This document shows, piece by piece, positions 34,713 to 43,658 of a DNA stretch of 64,000 nt (position 1 is its first letter; each line of letters starts with the position of its first letter). Where the stretch lies: the NCBI GenBank assembly GCA_002320005.1, contig DCJK01000024.1, forward strand, positions 45,374-109,373. The letters run 5' to 3'. The notes beneath the pieces were generated by a model. The model worked only from the letters and a program-made list of their open reading frames with translations, searched no databases and was not told the origin of the DNA. The stretch comes from Firmicutes bacterium UBA1702. GTDB lineage: Bacteria > Bacillota > Clostridia > Peptostreptococcales > Anaerovoracaceae. The position numbers and the translations under genes were made by a program.

Positions 34713-36335
34713 CTATGTACTGCTTGCCTCTATAAGCTCGACTGCACTGTGAAGTGTAGTGTCGGTTATGACGGTTCCACCGAGAAGCCGAGCTATTTCT
34801 CTTACTTTCTCGTCGGAATTCAGTTCTTCAACTCCGGTGCAGGTGCTGTCCCCGTGAGTTTCCTTGTGAATTCTGTAGTTATGTTCGCCACAGGCAGCTA
34901 TCTGCGGAAGATGCGTAATACATATAATCTGGTGAATCTTTGAAATCTCTCTGAGTTTTTTACCTACTATACTGGCGGTGATTCCGCTGATTCCGTTATC
35001 AATCTCGTCAAAGATAAGAGTAGGAATATTATCATAGGAACTTACGATATTTTTAAAGGCCAGCATAATTCTGGACATTTCACCCCCGGAAACGATTTTG
35101 TATAATGGCTTCAATGGTTCGCCTCTGTTGGTGGTTATGAGTATTTCAACTTTATCCGCACCATTTTCTGTCATATCATCAAGAGGCTCAACGGCGATTT
35201 TAACCTTGGCATCTTTGAAGTTAAGGTCTTCCAGCTCTTTCTGTATGGCTGATTCCAGTTCCTCAGCTTTAGATTTTCTTGCCTGAGTCAGAGCTGCGCA
35301 AGAGGTGCTGAGAGCAGTTTTGTATTCTTTCAGCTGCTTCATCAGAGACAGCTTTACTTCATCAAAGTTTTCAGCATCATTAAGCTTGACGGAGAGGTTA
35401 TTGCGATATTCAAGTATTTCTTCAATAGTGCTTCCGTATTTTTTCTTCAGTCCGTCTATGGTGTTAAGCCTCATGATAGCCTCATCCAGTTCTGCAGGAG
35501 AAAAAGAGATATCCTCCTTAAGTGAACGCAGGCTGCTGCACACATCTTCAACCCTGTAGTACAGATCTCTGACTTCCTCGCTGAGAGATGAGATGTCCTT
35601 TGAAAATTCGGATATCTCTGCAAGGGAACTGCTGCACATAGAAAGGCTGTCCAATACTGAAGGCGAATTCTCGGACATGGATGCATATGACCTGTTCAGG
35701 CAGTCATAAATCTTTTCACTGTTCTGGAGAATCATGACGCGCTGCTCCAACTGGTGATCTTCACCGGCAGTGAGGCATGCTTTATCTATCTCTTCTGATT
35801 CGAATCTGTAAAAATCAAGTTGTCTGGCGTTTTCTTTTTCGCTGGCAAGAAGGCGGGAAAGCCTGGTGCGGCATGCGGTGTAGCGATGAAAATCTTCTTT
35901 TACGGCAGATATCAGCAGGTCAGTGTCACTGTGCCGATATGAATCCAGAAGTACAATGTGGTAATCGGGGTCAAGAAGTGACTGATTGTCATATTGCCCG
36001 TGAACGTCGGCAAGCCTTGAAGAAAGTCTGTTGACCTGAGCCAAAGTGACCAGTTCTCCGTTTATTCTGCATAGATTTTTGCCGGCAGCTGAAATCTCTC
36101 TTGTAATTACAAAATCCTCATCGTCAAGTGAACCTGCCAGCTGAATTACAGCCTTTTCCGTGCCGGTACGAACATAAGAAGAGTCGGCACGGCTGCCAAG
36201 AGCCAGGCTGACGGCTTCTATTACAATAGATTTACCGGCACCGGTTTCCCCTGTAATTATATTTAAGCCATCATGAAAATCTATTTCCGTATTTTCAATG
36301 ATGGCAAAATTTTTTATGCTTATATGGTTAATCAT
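34713..36335 (-). CDS. recN: DNA repair ATPase RecN
   Basis: An SMC-like protein that gathers DNA double-strand breaks for recombinational repair. The 540-residue protein has Walker A TGETGAGKSIVIEA near the N-terminus, two coiled-coil arms, and in the C-terminal part the ABC signature KIVSGGEMSRIMLAFK, Walker B LIFDEIDNGISG and CITHLPQIAA. The ORF extends upstream, but ATG 36335 (MINHISIKNFAI) matches the family and has a GAGG site. It overlaps the end of argR by 8 nt, the conserved Firmicute argR-recN pair. Confidence 0.96.
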   Translation of the reverse strand: MINHISIKNFAIIENTEIDFHDGLNIITGETGAGKSIVIEAVSLALGSRADSSYVRTGTEKAVIQLAGSLDDEDFVITREISAAGKNLCRINGELVTLAQVNRLSSRLADVHGQYDNQSLLDPDYHIVLLDSYRHSDTDLLISAVKEDFHRYTACRTRLSRLLASEKENARQLDFYRFESEEIDKACLTAGEDHQLEQRVMILQNSEKIYDCLNRSYASMSENSPSVLDSLSMCSSSLAEISEFSKDISSLSEEVRDLYYRVEDVCSSLRSLKEDISFSPAELDEAIMRLNTIDGLKKKYGSTIEEILEYRNNLSVKLNDAENFDEVKLSLMKQLKEYKTALSTSCAALTQARKSKAEELESAIQKELEDLNFKDAKVKIAVEPLDDMTENGADKVEILITTNRGEPLKPLYKIVSGGEMSRIMLAFKNIVSSYDNIPTLIFDEIDNGISGITASIVGKKLREISKIHQIICITHLPQIAACGEHNYRIHKETHGDSTCTGVEELNSDEKVREIARLLGGTVITDTTLHSAVELIEASST

Positions 36336-36795
36336 TTTTCGGCCTCGTATAAAGCATGCTCCTGAATTTTTCAAGAATCAGAGGAACACTTTCTTCGGAA
36401 TCAGCCAAAAGAAACAGAGTGTTGTCGCCGGCAATGCTGCCTATTATATGTGTCATTCCACTGTTGTCAATGGCTTCACCTGCGGCATTGGCACATCCGG
36501 AAAGAGTTTTTACCACCACAATGTTGCCGGAAGAATCAAAAGATGTTACCGTCTCACGGAATATCTTTGTGAATCTGTCCGAGGCAGGCGCATCGCCTGA
36601 GCGGTTGGATGCATATTTATATTTGCCGCTGGAAGAGAGCACTTTGACAAGCTGAAGTTCCTTGATGTCTCTGGAAACTGTGGCTTGGGTAACATTGTAT
36701 CCGTTTTCCTTCAGCATGGCTGCCAGATTCTCCTGAGTATCTATTTCGTAATTATTGATAAGTTCGAGTATCTTGTTTTGTCTTGAATAACGCAT
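36328..36795 (-). CDS. argR: Arginine repressor ArgR
   Basis: An arginine-responsive repressor/activator, 155 residues. The N-terminal winged helix has TQATVSRDIKELQLVKV at about 36-52. The C-terminal oligomerisation and arginine-binding domain includes GSIAGDNTLFLL. No arginine biosynthesis genes lie in the window; it is conserved here because of the link to recN. An AAGGAG site precedes the ATG. Confidence 0.95.
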   Translation of the reverse strand: MRYSRQNKILELINNYEIDTQENLAAMLKENGYNVTQATVSRDIKELQLVKVLSSSGKYKYASNRSGDAPASDRFTKIFRETVTSFDSSGNIVVVKTLSGCANAAGEAIDNSGMTHIIGSIAGDNTLFLLADSEESVPLILEKFRSMLYTRPKND

Positions 36796-36830
36796 AAGAA
36801 GCTCCTTTGCTTATTTTTATTTATGTAAAA

Positions 36831-36859
36831 ATTTTAACATACCCACTTTTTCTTTGCAA
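36831..36859 (-). promoter_or_regulatory. Promoter of argR-recN
   Basis: On the minus strand TTGCAA (36854-36859), a 17-nt spacer and TAAAAT (36831-36836). Confidence 0.65.
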
Positions 36860-36860
36860 G

Positions 36861-36889
36861 TAGACAAACGAATGTTTGTATGATATAAT
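36861..36889 (+). promoter_or_regulatory. Promoter of ruvCAB
   Basis: TAGACA (36861-36866), a 17-nt spacer and TATAAT (36884-36889), with an extended TG at 36881. The start falls near 36896, 27 nt before the ruvC ATG. Confidence 0.7.
36865..36878 (+). promoter_or_regulatory. Probable LexA (SOS) box in the ruvC promoter
   Basis: CAAAC-GAAT-GTTTG is a palindrome lying between the -35 and -10 elements. It matches the Gram-positive LexA/DinR consensus CGAAC-RNRY-GTTYG/C at all defined positions but one, including the RNRY spacer. Position and target genes fit SOS repression of Holliday junction resolution. Confidence 0.6.
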
Positions 36890-36922
36890 TTTCGAAGCAA
36901 ATTGCATATGAGAGGTTGAAAA

Positions 36923-37423
36923 ATGCGGATTTTGGGGATTGACCCGGGATATGCCATACTTGGATACGGAATAATAGATGTCAGAGGAAACCGCTTTACG
37001 GTGGTGGATTACGGCGCCATAACAACCGATGCTTCCATGAGCATGCCCGACAGACTGCAAACGCTATATGACGGACTTACAGAGCTCATTTATAAATACG
37101 AGCCTCAGGAGGCTTCTATAGAGGAGCTCTTTTTTAATAACAACGCAAAGACGGCAATACTGGTGGGAGAAGCAAGAGGTGTAGCAGTTCTGGCCTGCGC
37201 CAAAGGAAATCTTAAGATTAGCGAATATACACCTCTGCAGATCAAGCAGGCGCTGGTGGGATACGGCCGGGCTGACAAGAAACAGGTTCAGTACATGGTG
37301 AAAACCATGTTAAATCTCGATGCAGTGCCAAAACCCGACGACACGGCAGATGCGCTGGCTGCGGCAATATGCCATGCTCATTCAGCAGGTCGGCGCGATA
37401 TTATGAAAGGCAGGCAGTTTTAA
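36923..37423 (+). CDS. ruvC: Holliday junction endonuclease RuvC
   Basis: Cuts Holliday junctions during recombination. The 166-residue protein has the catalytic acidic residues in GIDPG (Asp7), SIEELFF and the C-terminal PDDTADALAAAICHA. A GAGAGG site precedes ATG 36923. The stop codon directly abuts the ruvA ATG. It is the first gene of a ruvC-ruvA-ruvB operon. Confidence 0.97.
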   Translation: MRILGIDPGYAILGYGIIDVRGNRFTVVDYGAITTDASMSMPDRLQTLYDGLTELIYKYEPQEASIEELFFNNNAKTAILVGEARGVAVLACAKGNLKISEYTPLQIKQALVGYGRADKKQVQYMVKTMLNLDAVPKPDDTADALAAAICHAHSAGRRDIMKGRQF

Positions 37424-38020
37424 ATGATAAGATATGTCAAAGGCATTTACAGCATGAATATAAACGGCGGCATAGTTGTGGAGACCCAGTCGGGACTGGG
37501 ACTTGAAATTTTTCTGCCCGCCAACTCACCTATATACAGGTACGGCGAAGGGGAGACCATAATGGTATACACTTCAATGATAGTCAAAGAAGATGATATA
37601 AGCCTGTATGGCTTCCATAACAGAGACAATCTGGAAATCTTTGAAAGGCTCATTACCGTAAGCGGAGTAGGAGCCAAAGGAGCAATGTCAATTCTCAGCA
37701 CACTGGAAGCAGCGGAGCTTAAACGGGCTATCGCTTTTGAAGATGCCAAGGAGATAAGCAGGGCAAACGGAATCGGCAAAAAAACCGCAGAAAGAATAAT
37801 CCTTGAGCTCAAAGACAAGCTGGCAAAGACAGATATACCTGCTTATGTTCCGCCGGCAGATACTGCAGATGTCTCATCCGACAGCAGAAGCGAGGCGATA
37901 ACTGCTCTGGTTGCCTTGGGATACACCAAGGCAGAGGCATTTAATGCTGTGGCATCCATCAATGATGAGGGACTCTCCAGCGAAGAATACATTAAAAAAG
38001 CTCTTAAAAATCTGTTTTAA
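37424..38020 (+). CDS. ruvA: Holliday junction branch migration protein RuvA
   Basis: Binds the four-way junction as a tetramer and recruits RuvB. The 198-residue protein has the OB fold first (IRYVKGIYSMN, LYGFHNRDN), two helix-hairpin-helix motifs (TVSGVGAKGAMSILS and ANGIGKKTAERIILELKDKL) and the C-terminal RuvB-binding three-helix domain (EAITALVALGYTKAEAF). It starts immediately after the ruvC stop. Confidence 0.97.
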   Translation: MIRYVKGIYSMNINGGIVVETQSGLGLEIFLPANSPIYRYGEGETIMVYTSMIVKEDDISLYGFHNRDNLEIFERLITVSGVGAKGAMSILSTLEAAELKRAIAFEDAKEISRANGIGKKTAERIILELKDKLAKTDIPAYVPPADTADVSSDSRSEAITALVALGYTKAEAFNAVASINDEGLSSEEYIKKALKNLF

Positions 38021-38038
38021 TCAGACGAAAGGCATACC

Positions 38039-39049
38039 ATGGATAATGAAAGAATTACATCAGCCAACATAAGTCCGGGCGAGCTGAGGCAGGAAACAGG
38101 ACTGCGACCTCAGAAACTGGACGATTATATGGGACAGCAGAACGCAAAAGACAATCTCAAAATATTTATTGAGGCAGCCAGGCTCAGAGGCGAACCTCTT
38201 GATCATGTGCTGTTTTATGGGCCTCCGGGTCTGGGAAAAACCACGATGGCAGGAATTATAGCCAATGAACTGGGGGTAGATATAAAGATAACTTCAGGAC
38301 CTGCCATTGAAAGAGCAGGAGATCTTGCGGCAATACTGACAAATCTCAATGAAAACGACGTGCTTTTCATTGATGAGATACACAGATTGAATCGGTCTGT
38401 TGAAGAAGTGCTTTATTCTGCTATGGAAGACTTTGCCCTGGATATAATTATAGGAAAGGGACCGTCAGCACGGTCAATAAGACTCGATCTTTCGAAATTT
38501 ACTCTGATAGGTGCCACCACAAGAGCGGGAAGCCTGTCTGCGCCTCTCAGAGACAGATTTGGAGTCCTGAGTAAATTTGAACTCTACACCACAGATGAAC
38601 TTGAGCAGATAATCAGGCGTTCAGCAGGCATACTGGGAATAGAAGCAGACGAAGAGTCCATTACCGAGATGGCACGGCGTTCAAGAGGAACCCCTCGTGT
38701 AGCCAACAGAATATTAAAAAGAATCCGGGACTTTTCTCAGGTCAAGGGACAGGGAGTTATAACAGGAGAAATAACAAGAGAAGGTCTGGAGGCACTGCAG
38801 ATAGATTCCATGGGACTGGAAAGGCTTGATAGAGAGATATTGCAGGCTATAATAGAAAGATTTAACGGCGGACCGGTTGGAATAGACACCATAGCTGCTT
38901 CCATCGGTGAAGAGAGAGTTACCATAGAAGAAGCATACGAGCCTTACCTGCTTCAGATAGGATTTCTTAGCAGAACCCAGAAGGGCAGAATGGTGACATC
39001 TCTGGCATACAGACATTTGGGGCTTACACCGCCGGAAGAGAAGGAGTAG
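38039..39049 (+). CDS. ruvB: Holliday junction branch migration helicase RuvB
   Basis: An AAA+ motor for branch migration. The 336-residue protein shows LRPQKLDDYMGQ, Walker A FYGPPGLGKTT (about 60-70), Walker B LFIDEIHRL, sensor/arginine-finger region GATTRAGSLSAPLRDRFG, and a C-terminal winged helix with GRMVTSLAYRHLG. It is 18 nt after ruvA; queA follows after 11 nt, so the queuosine genes may share the transcript. Confidence 0.97.
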   Translation: MDNERITSANISPGELRQETGLRPQKLDDYMGQQNAKDNLKIFIEAARLRGEPLDHVLFYGPPGLGKTTMAGIIANELGVDIKITSGPAIERAGDLAAILTNLNENDVLFIDEIHRLNRSVEEVLYSAMEDFALDIIIGKGPSARSIRLDLSKFTLIGATTRAGSLSAPLRDRFGVLSKFELYTTDELEQIIRRSAGILGIEADEESITEMARRSRGTPRVANRILKRIRDFSQVKGQGVITGEITREGLEALQIDSMGLERLDREILQAIIERFNGGPVGIDTIAASIGEERVTIEEAYEPYLLQIGFLSRTQKGRMVTSLAYRHLGLTPPEEKE

Positions 39050-39060
39050 ATTTTTAAATT

Positions 39061-40104
39061 ATGCATTTAAGTGACTTTGATTACGAACTTCCGAAAGAAC
39101 TTATTGCTCAAAGGCCGCTGGAAAAAAGGGACAGCTGCAGGCTTATGGTTCTCGACAGAAAAAAAGGAACTGTTGAAAACAGGTCGTTCCACCATATAAT
39201 AGAATACCTGCGACCGGGTGATTGTCTGGTCATGAATGACTCCAAAGTCATACCGGCCAGAATATTCGGTACCAAAGAAGAGACAGGCGCAAAAATTGAA
39301 TTCCTTCTTATAAAACGCATTGAGGGTGATACATGGGAGACAATGGTGAGACCCGGAAAAAGACTAAAGCCGGGAGACAGAGTATCCTTTGCAGATGATT
39401 TCAAAGCTGAAATTACCGGTTACGGAGAAGACGGAACACGCTATGCAAAGTTCCAATATGAGGGGATATTTCTGGAAAGACTGGAGGAACTGGGACAGAT
39501 GCCACTGCCGCCGTATATAGAAAGACCGGGAGACGAAGACGACAAGGATATGTACCAGACTGTATATGCCAGACAAGAAGGGTCCGTTGCAGCGCCTACG
39601 GCCGGACTTCATTTTACCGAAGAACTGCTGGAACAGATCCGGGCAATGGGAGTTAAGACAACCTGTGTTACTCTTCATGTGGGTATCGGGACTTTCAGAC
39701 CGGTAAAGACGGAAAATGTGGAAGATCATCACATGCATTTTGAAGAGTATTCGGTGAGCCGTGAAGCGGCAGATATCATAAATGAGACTATAGCTTCAGG
39801 AGGAAGGATAATTTCGGTGGGAACCACATCCTGCAGAACTCTCGAGAGTGCTGCCGTATTTGATGATTCCATGGAAAGATATGTTATAAGAGAGGGAAAT
39901 TCAGGAACGGACATATTTATATACCCCGGATATGAATTCAAGATGGTAGACGGACTTGTAACCAACTTTCATCTTCCCAAGTCCACGCTGCTGATGCTCA
40001 TATCCGCACTTTATGACAGAGAAGAGATACTTAAGGCATATAAAACAGCCGTAGAAGAAAGATACAGATTTTTCAGCTACGGAGATGCCATGCTTATAAT
40101 ATAA
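39061..40104 (+). CDS. queA: S-adenosylmethionine:tRNA ribosyltransferase-isomerase QueA
   Basis: Transfers the ribosyl part of SAM to preQ1 in tRNA, giving epoxyqueuosine. The 347-residue protein has family blocks DYELPKELIAQRPLEKRD, DCLVMNDSKVIPARI, SVAAPTAGLHFTEELL and TLHVGIGTFRPV, and ends RYRFFSYGDAMLI. It works between Tgt (next gene) and QueH (11978-12631). Confidence 0.97.
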   Translation: MHLSDFDYELPKELIAQRPLEKRDSCRLMVLDRKKGTVENRSFHHIIEYLRPGDCLVMNDSKVIPARIFGTKEETGAKIEFLLIKRIEGDTWETMVRPGKRLKPGDRVSFADDFKAEITGYGEDGTRYAKFQYEGIFLERLEELGQMPLPPYIERPGDEDDKDMYQTVYARQEGSVAAPTAGLHFTEELLEQIRAMGVKTTCVTLHVGIGTFRPVKTENVEDHHMHFEEYSVSREAADIINETIASGGRIISVGTTSCRTLESAAVFDDSMERYVIREGNSGTDIFIYPGYEFKMVDGLVTNFHLPKSTLLMLISALYDREEILKAYKTAVEERYRFFSYGDAMLII

Positions 40105-40120
40105 AAAACGAGGAACAGAA

Positions 40121-41242
40121 ATGAAACATGCAGTAACTTATGACCTGCTTAAAAAAGACACAAAGACCAAAGCAAGAAGAGGCGTTGTTCATACACCTCA
40201 TGGCGATATACAGACGCCGGTATTTATGCCGGTGGGAACACAGGCTGCCGTCAAGGCCATGCGCCCGGAAGAAGTTAAAGAGATGGGAGCAGACATAATC
40301 CTGTCAAACACATACCATCTGTACCTGAGACCGGGTCACGACATTGTCAGGGAGGCAGGAGGCCTGCATAAATTTATGAACTGGGACAGAGCCATACTGA
40401 CGGACAGCGGCGGGTTTCAGGTGTTTTCCCTGGGAGCGCTGAGAAAAATAAGCGAAGAGGGGGTAAAGTTCCGCTCTCATATTGATGGTTCTGCTCACAT
40501 GATAACTCCCGAAAAGTCCATAGAAATTCAGAATGCACTAGGCTCGGATGTCATGATGGCTTTTGATGAATGTGCGCCATATCCGGCTGACAGAAGTTAT
40601 GTTAAAAATTCTCTGGAGAGAACCACCAGATGGTTAAAAAGATGCAAGGATTATCACAAGGATGTGGAGAGACAGTCCCTGTTCGGAATAATGCAGGGAG
40701 GAATGTACAAGGATCTCAGAAAGCAAAGTGCCGATGAAATCGTGGGTCTTGACCTTCCGGGATATGCCATAGGGGGACTTTCTGTCGGAGAACCTAAAGA
40801 ACTGATGCTGGATATTCTGGATGATTGTGTAGACTATCTGCCTCAAGACAAAGCAAGATACCTTATGGGTGTTGGCAGTCCTGATTATCTTTTTGAGGGA
40901 GTTGAGCGAGGCATAGACATGTTTGATTGTGTTCTTCCCACCAGGATAGCACGTCACGGTCTTGCGATGACATCCCACGGACGGGTAAACATCAAAAATG
41001 CCAGATACGAGAGAGATTTCGAGCCACTGGACAGTGAATGTGACTGTTACACCTGCAGGAATTATTCCAAGGCTTATCTCAGACATATGTTTAAGTCAGG
41101 GGAAATGCTTTCTGCAATGCTTCTGTCCAATCACAATCTGCATTTCCTTCTCAATATGATGGAAAATATAAGAAAATCCATTGAAGAGGACAGATTCACC
41201 CAGTATAAAAAAGAATTTTACGATAAATATGGAGAGTTTTAA
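40121..41242 (+). CDS. tgt: Queuine/preQ1 tRNA-guanine transglycosylase
   Basis: Swaps guanine 34 for preQ1 in tRNAs with GUN anticodons (Asp, Asn, His, Tyr). The 373-residue protein shows LSNTYHLYLRPG, TDSGGFQVFSLG with the catalytic Asp, MAFDECAPYP, GGLSVGEPKELM, DCVLPTRIARHG and the zinc site CDCYTCRNYSKAYLRH. The tRNA-Asp and tRNA-Tyr genes at 3.7-4.0 kb are natural substrates. A GAGGAAC site precedes ATG 40121. Confidence 0.97.
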   Translation: MKHAVTYDLLKKDTKTKARRGVVHTPHGDIQTPVFMPVGTQAAVKAMRPEEVKEMGADIILSNTYHLYLRPGHDIVREAGGLHKFMNWDRAILTDSGGFQVFSLGALRKISEEGVKFRSHIDGSAHMITPEKSIEIQNALGSDVMMAFDECAPYPADRSYVKNSLERTTRWLKRCKDYHKDVERQSLFGIMQGGMYKDLRKQSADEIVGLDLPGYAIGGLSVGEPKELMLDILDDCVDYLPQDKARYLMGVGSPDYLFEGVERGIDMFDCVLPTRIARHGLAMTSHGRVNIKNARYERDFEPLDSECDCYTCRNYSKAYLRHMFKSGEMLSAMLLSNHNLHFLLNMMENIRKSIEEDRFTQYKKEFYDKYGEF

Positions 41243-41286
41243 CTTTCACGGATAACTTGAAAGAAAAAACAAGGAGGTTTACCGTA

Positions 41287-42444
41287 ATGGATGTTTGTAA
41301 ACACGACGAGTTCTGCGGAGGGTGCATATATCAGGGTATTTCCTACGAAGAACAGCTTAAAATAAAGGAAAATGAAGTGGCAGCGCTTTTGTCCGCAAAG
41401 GATGTAAAGCCTGCCTTTGTTGACAGAATAGAGGGTTGTACCTGTCGCTACGGCTACAGAAACAAGATGGAGTATACTTTCGGAGATTTTGTAAAGGATG
41501 GTGAAATTACTCTCGGCATGCATCGCAAGGGGAATTTTATGTCCATTGCAACTGTGGATCATTGCCAGATAGTTGATGAGGATTTCAATTCAATACTCAG
41601 TTTCACTCTGGAATTTGTCAGAGAAAGAAATTATGCCTTTTATCATAAACGAACGCATAGAGGGCTCATGCGTAACCTTATAATCAGAAAGGGCGTTCGC
41701 ACAGAGGAGCTCCTTATAAATATTGTTACCACCTCTGAAGAAGGGTTTGAAGAAGAAGCCTTTGTGGAGGGAATACTGGGACTTAAACTTAAAAACAAAA
41801 CTGTGGGAATTCTGCGCACTTTCAACGATAATATGGCTGATGCGGTGGTCTGCAACAGTCTTAAAATTCTATGGGGAAGAGATTATTACATGGAAAAGCT
41901 TATGGGTCTTGATTTCAAGGTTAGTGCCTTCTCTTTCTTTCAGACCAATGTTGAAGCTGTAGAGAGGCTTTATTCAGAAGCCCTAGCCCTCATCGACGGA
42001 CTCGAAGGAAAAAGGGTGTTTGACCTTTATTGCGGAACAGGCACCATAAGCCAGATAATGGCGCTTAAGGCAAAAGAAGTTCTGGGAATAGAACTTGTGA
42101 CAGAAGCCGTCGCGGCTGCCGGAGAGAATGCAAGGCTCAACGGCCTTGATAACTGCCGTTTTATAGCCGGTGACGTATTTGAAGCTCTGGAAAGGGTGGA
42201 TGAAAAGCCGGATGTAATCGTGGTTGATCCGCCGAGAGTGGGAATTCAGCCTAAGGCGCTGTATAAAATCTTAAGTTACGGAGTTCAGCAGATAGTCTAC
42301 ATATCATGCAACCCAAAGACACTGGCAGATAACCTGAGATATATGGAATATTACGGCTACAGATGCGAGTATCTTAAGCCTTTTGACAACTTTCCGTTTA
42401 CAAAGCATGTAGAGTGCGTGTCGTTGCTACAAAAAGTAAAATAG
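41287..42444 (+). CDS. 23S rRNA m5U methyltransferase, RlmD/RumA family
   Basis: A SAM-dependent RNA uracil-C5 methyltransferase, 385 residues. An N-terminal Cys cluster (CKHDEFCGGCIYQ with CTCRYGYRNKMEYTF) could hold an iron-sulfur site. The catalytic domain shows SAFSFFQTN, DLYCGTGTISQIMA, VVDPPRVGIQP and YISCNPKTLADNLRYM, which contains the nucleophilic Cys. The exact target base cannot be assigned. ATG 41287 is chosen for its AAGGAGG site. The 3' side is a scar of mobile DNA; rumA-type genes are known integration targets of conjugative elements. Confidence 0.88.
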   Translation: MDVCKHDEFCGGCIYQGISYEEQLKIKENEVAALLSAKDVKPAFVDRIEGCTCRYGYRNKMEYTFGDFVKDGEITLGMHRKGNFMSIATVDHCQIVDEDFNSILSFTLEFVRERNYAFYHKRTHRGLMRNLIIRKGVRTEELLINIVTTSEEGFEEEAFVEGILGLKLKNKTVGILRTFNDNMADAVVCNSLKILWGRDYYMEKLMGLDFKVSAFSFFQTNVEAVERLYSEALALIDGLEGKRVFDLYCGTGTISQIMALKAKEVLGIELVTEAVAAAGENARLNGLDNCRFIAGDVFEALERVDEKPDVIVVDPPRVGIQPKALYKILSYGVQQIVYISCNPKTLADNLRYMEYYGYRCEYLKPFDNFPFTKHVECVSLLQKVK

Positions 42445-42600
42445 CGGAAAGCCTGTATTTACAAGGGTTTCAGCGATTTTATGAAAAAATAAAAAGAACT
42501 AAAAAACAGCAAAAAATCGCTCATTTTACGAAAAATTAGATTTTGTAATTTTTCAACTGGTATCAGGGGATACAAAATGTGCGATTAAGAAAATGAGTCG
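42445..42600. other. AT-rich intergenic stretch with nested inverted repeats
   Basis: No gene is seen. AGCGATTTT (42472-42480) is repeated inverted as AAAATCGCT (42513-42521). A second inverted pair, ATTTTGTA and TACAAAAT, surrounds the small palindrome GTATC-AGGG-GATAC at about 42540-42578. Such structures right after an rRNA methyltransferase gene would fit an old attachment or element end, which is speculative. Confidence 0.4.
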
Positions 42601-42602
42601 AA

Positions 42603-42647
42603 AACTCCCTAAAATCAATGGATAGAAAGGTTTTAGGGAGTTTTTTT
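42603..42647 (+). terminator. Strong intrinsic terminator
   Basis: A perfect 12-bp stem AACTCCCTAAAA (42603-42614) pairs with 42631-42642 and is followed by seven T. It could end the queA-tgt-methyltransferase transcript or be part of the inserted DNA. Confidence 0.9.
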
Positions 42648-42740
42648 CTATAAAACTAAATTGTGTTCCCGATGCCTGTCGCATAATTGAAAATTTGCAG
42701 ATATGCAGGTAAGCTAAAGAAAAAAAGGGAGGACAAAGGA

Positions 42741-42914
42741 ATGTTTAATAAGAAAATACAGATGTATATGAGCGATAGTGAACAATCTATATTACTGGCA
42801 GCACTTATTGATATGAAGAATAACCTCCATGCACAAGGAAGATATACGGACTGCGTAGATGAGATTCTTCTGAAGGTAATCGAACCGAAAAAGAGAAAAG
42901 TGAAAATTGCATAG
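42741..42914 (+). CDS. Small hypothetical protein, probably of mobile-element origin
   Basis: A 57-residue protein beginning MFNKKIQMYMSDSEQ and ending KKRKVKIA, without a recognised domain. ATG 42741 has an excellent GGGAGGAC site. A helix-rich middle (AALIDMKNNLHAQGRYTDC) resembles small accessory proteins I associate with Firmicute integrative elements, but I cannot name the family. It is followed by a terminator and a truncated second small ORF, next to a truncated MATE gene. Confidence 0.5.
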   Translation: MFNKKIQMYMSDSEQSILLAALIDMKNNLHAQGRYTDCVDEILLKVIEPKKRKVKIA

Positions 42915-42940
42915 CTTCCAAGACTTCTTGGAGATTACAT

Positions 42941-42970
42941 AGCCATTCTTTAACGAGAGTGGCTTTTTTT
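42941..42970 (+). terminator. Intrinsic terminator after the small ORF
   Basis: A 9-bp stem AGCCATTCT (42941-42949) pairs with AGAGTGGCT (42956-42964) and T7 follows. A second small hairpin, TCCAAG/CTTGGA, lies just before at 42917-42932. Confidence 0.8.
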
Positions 42971-42996
42971 ATTTCAATTAAAAAGGAGGACAAAAA

Positions 42997-43260
42997 ATGA
43001 AGAAGTTAGCAGTAAAAATTGAATTCAAGGAAGTTAATGCAGTTGATCCACAGGAAGTAGCGGAGGTTGCTGAGGCTTATGCAAGACTCATTGATATGAT
43101 GTTCTGTATGAGATTAAAAAAAAGAATGGTGTTTTGGAATCACCCAGTGCCGAAAAAATGCCTGTTGCAATGTTGTAAAAAAATACAAAAGGCAATCCAA
43201 ATACATAGATATCAAGATATAATTTTGAATCGGCAAATACTTCATTGGGAGTACGTATAA
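42997..43260 (+). pseudogene. Chimeric ORF: head of a small element gene joined to antisense MATE sequence
   Basis: The first 36 codons (MKKLAVKIEFKEVNAVDP onward) have a perfect AAAGGAGG site and read as a normal small protein. After about 43105 the frame runs through the antisense of a MATE transporter gene and loses protein character (Cys/Lys/His-rich). I read this as the 5' fragment of a mobile-element gene whose remainder was deleted. Any product would be an 87-residue chimera. The second half should not be taken as a real protein sequence. Confidence 0.6.
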
Positions 43261-43624
43261 GCCGGAGTAAAAGTTCGGAACCGGATATACCTATCAGCAT
43301 TAATAAAAAGCAAATCACCCCACTGAAAATACAGGCAGTATAAACGGCAGATTTCATTCTTTTATAATCTTTGGCGCCAAAGAGTCTGGAAACGATGACA
43401 GAACATCCCATGTTACACCCAAAGGCAAAGGCAATAAAAATCAATGTGATCTCGTAACTGTTTCCAACAGCGGCCAGAGCATTTTCGCCAATAAATTTGC
43501 CGGCTACAAGACTGTCTGCGATATTATACAACTGTTGAAAAATTATACTGCAAAACAGCGGCATACAGAATTTCCAAAGAACAATTTGCGGATTACCTAC
43601 GGTCAGATCTTTATTCATTTTCAT
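43088..43624 (-). pseudogene. MATE family efflux transporter, truncated after the first third
   Basis: The reading frame begins as a normal MATE protein: NPQIVLWKFCMPLFCSIIFQQLYNIADSLVAGKFIG, split here as NPQIVLWKFCMP and QQLYNIADSLVAGKFIG, and it continues to ATGIFSALGDSKTPFFFLI near residue 170. MATE proteins have about 450 residues and twelve helices, so roughly two thirds is missing. The last seven residues come from the joined element DNA. The break lies near 43105-43115. It diverges from a LysR-type gene that probably regulated it. It is unlikely to be functional. Confidence 0.85.
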
Positions 43625-43658
43625 CCTCTTCTACATTCTAATAATGAACTTTTTAATA

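Noticed and set aside
34671..34943. A 90-codon plus-strand ORF inside the recN region
   Set aside because: It starts in the terminator and runs antisense to recN; no coding signs.
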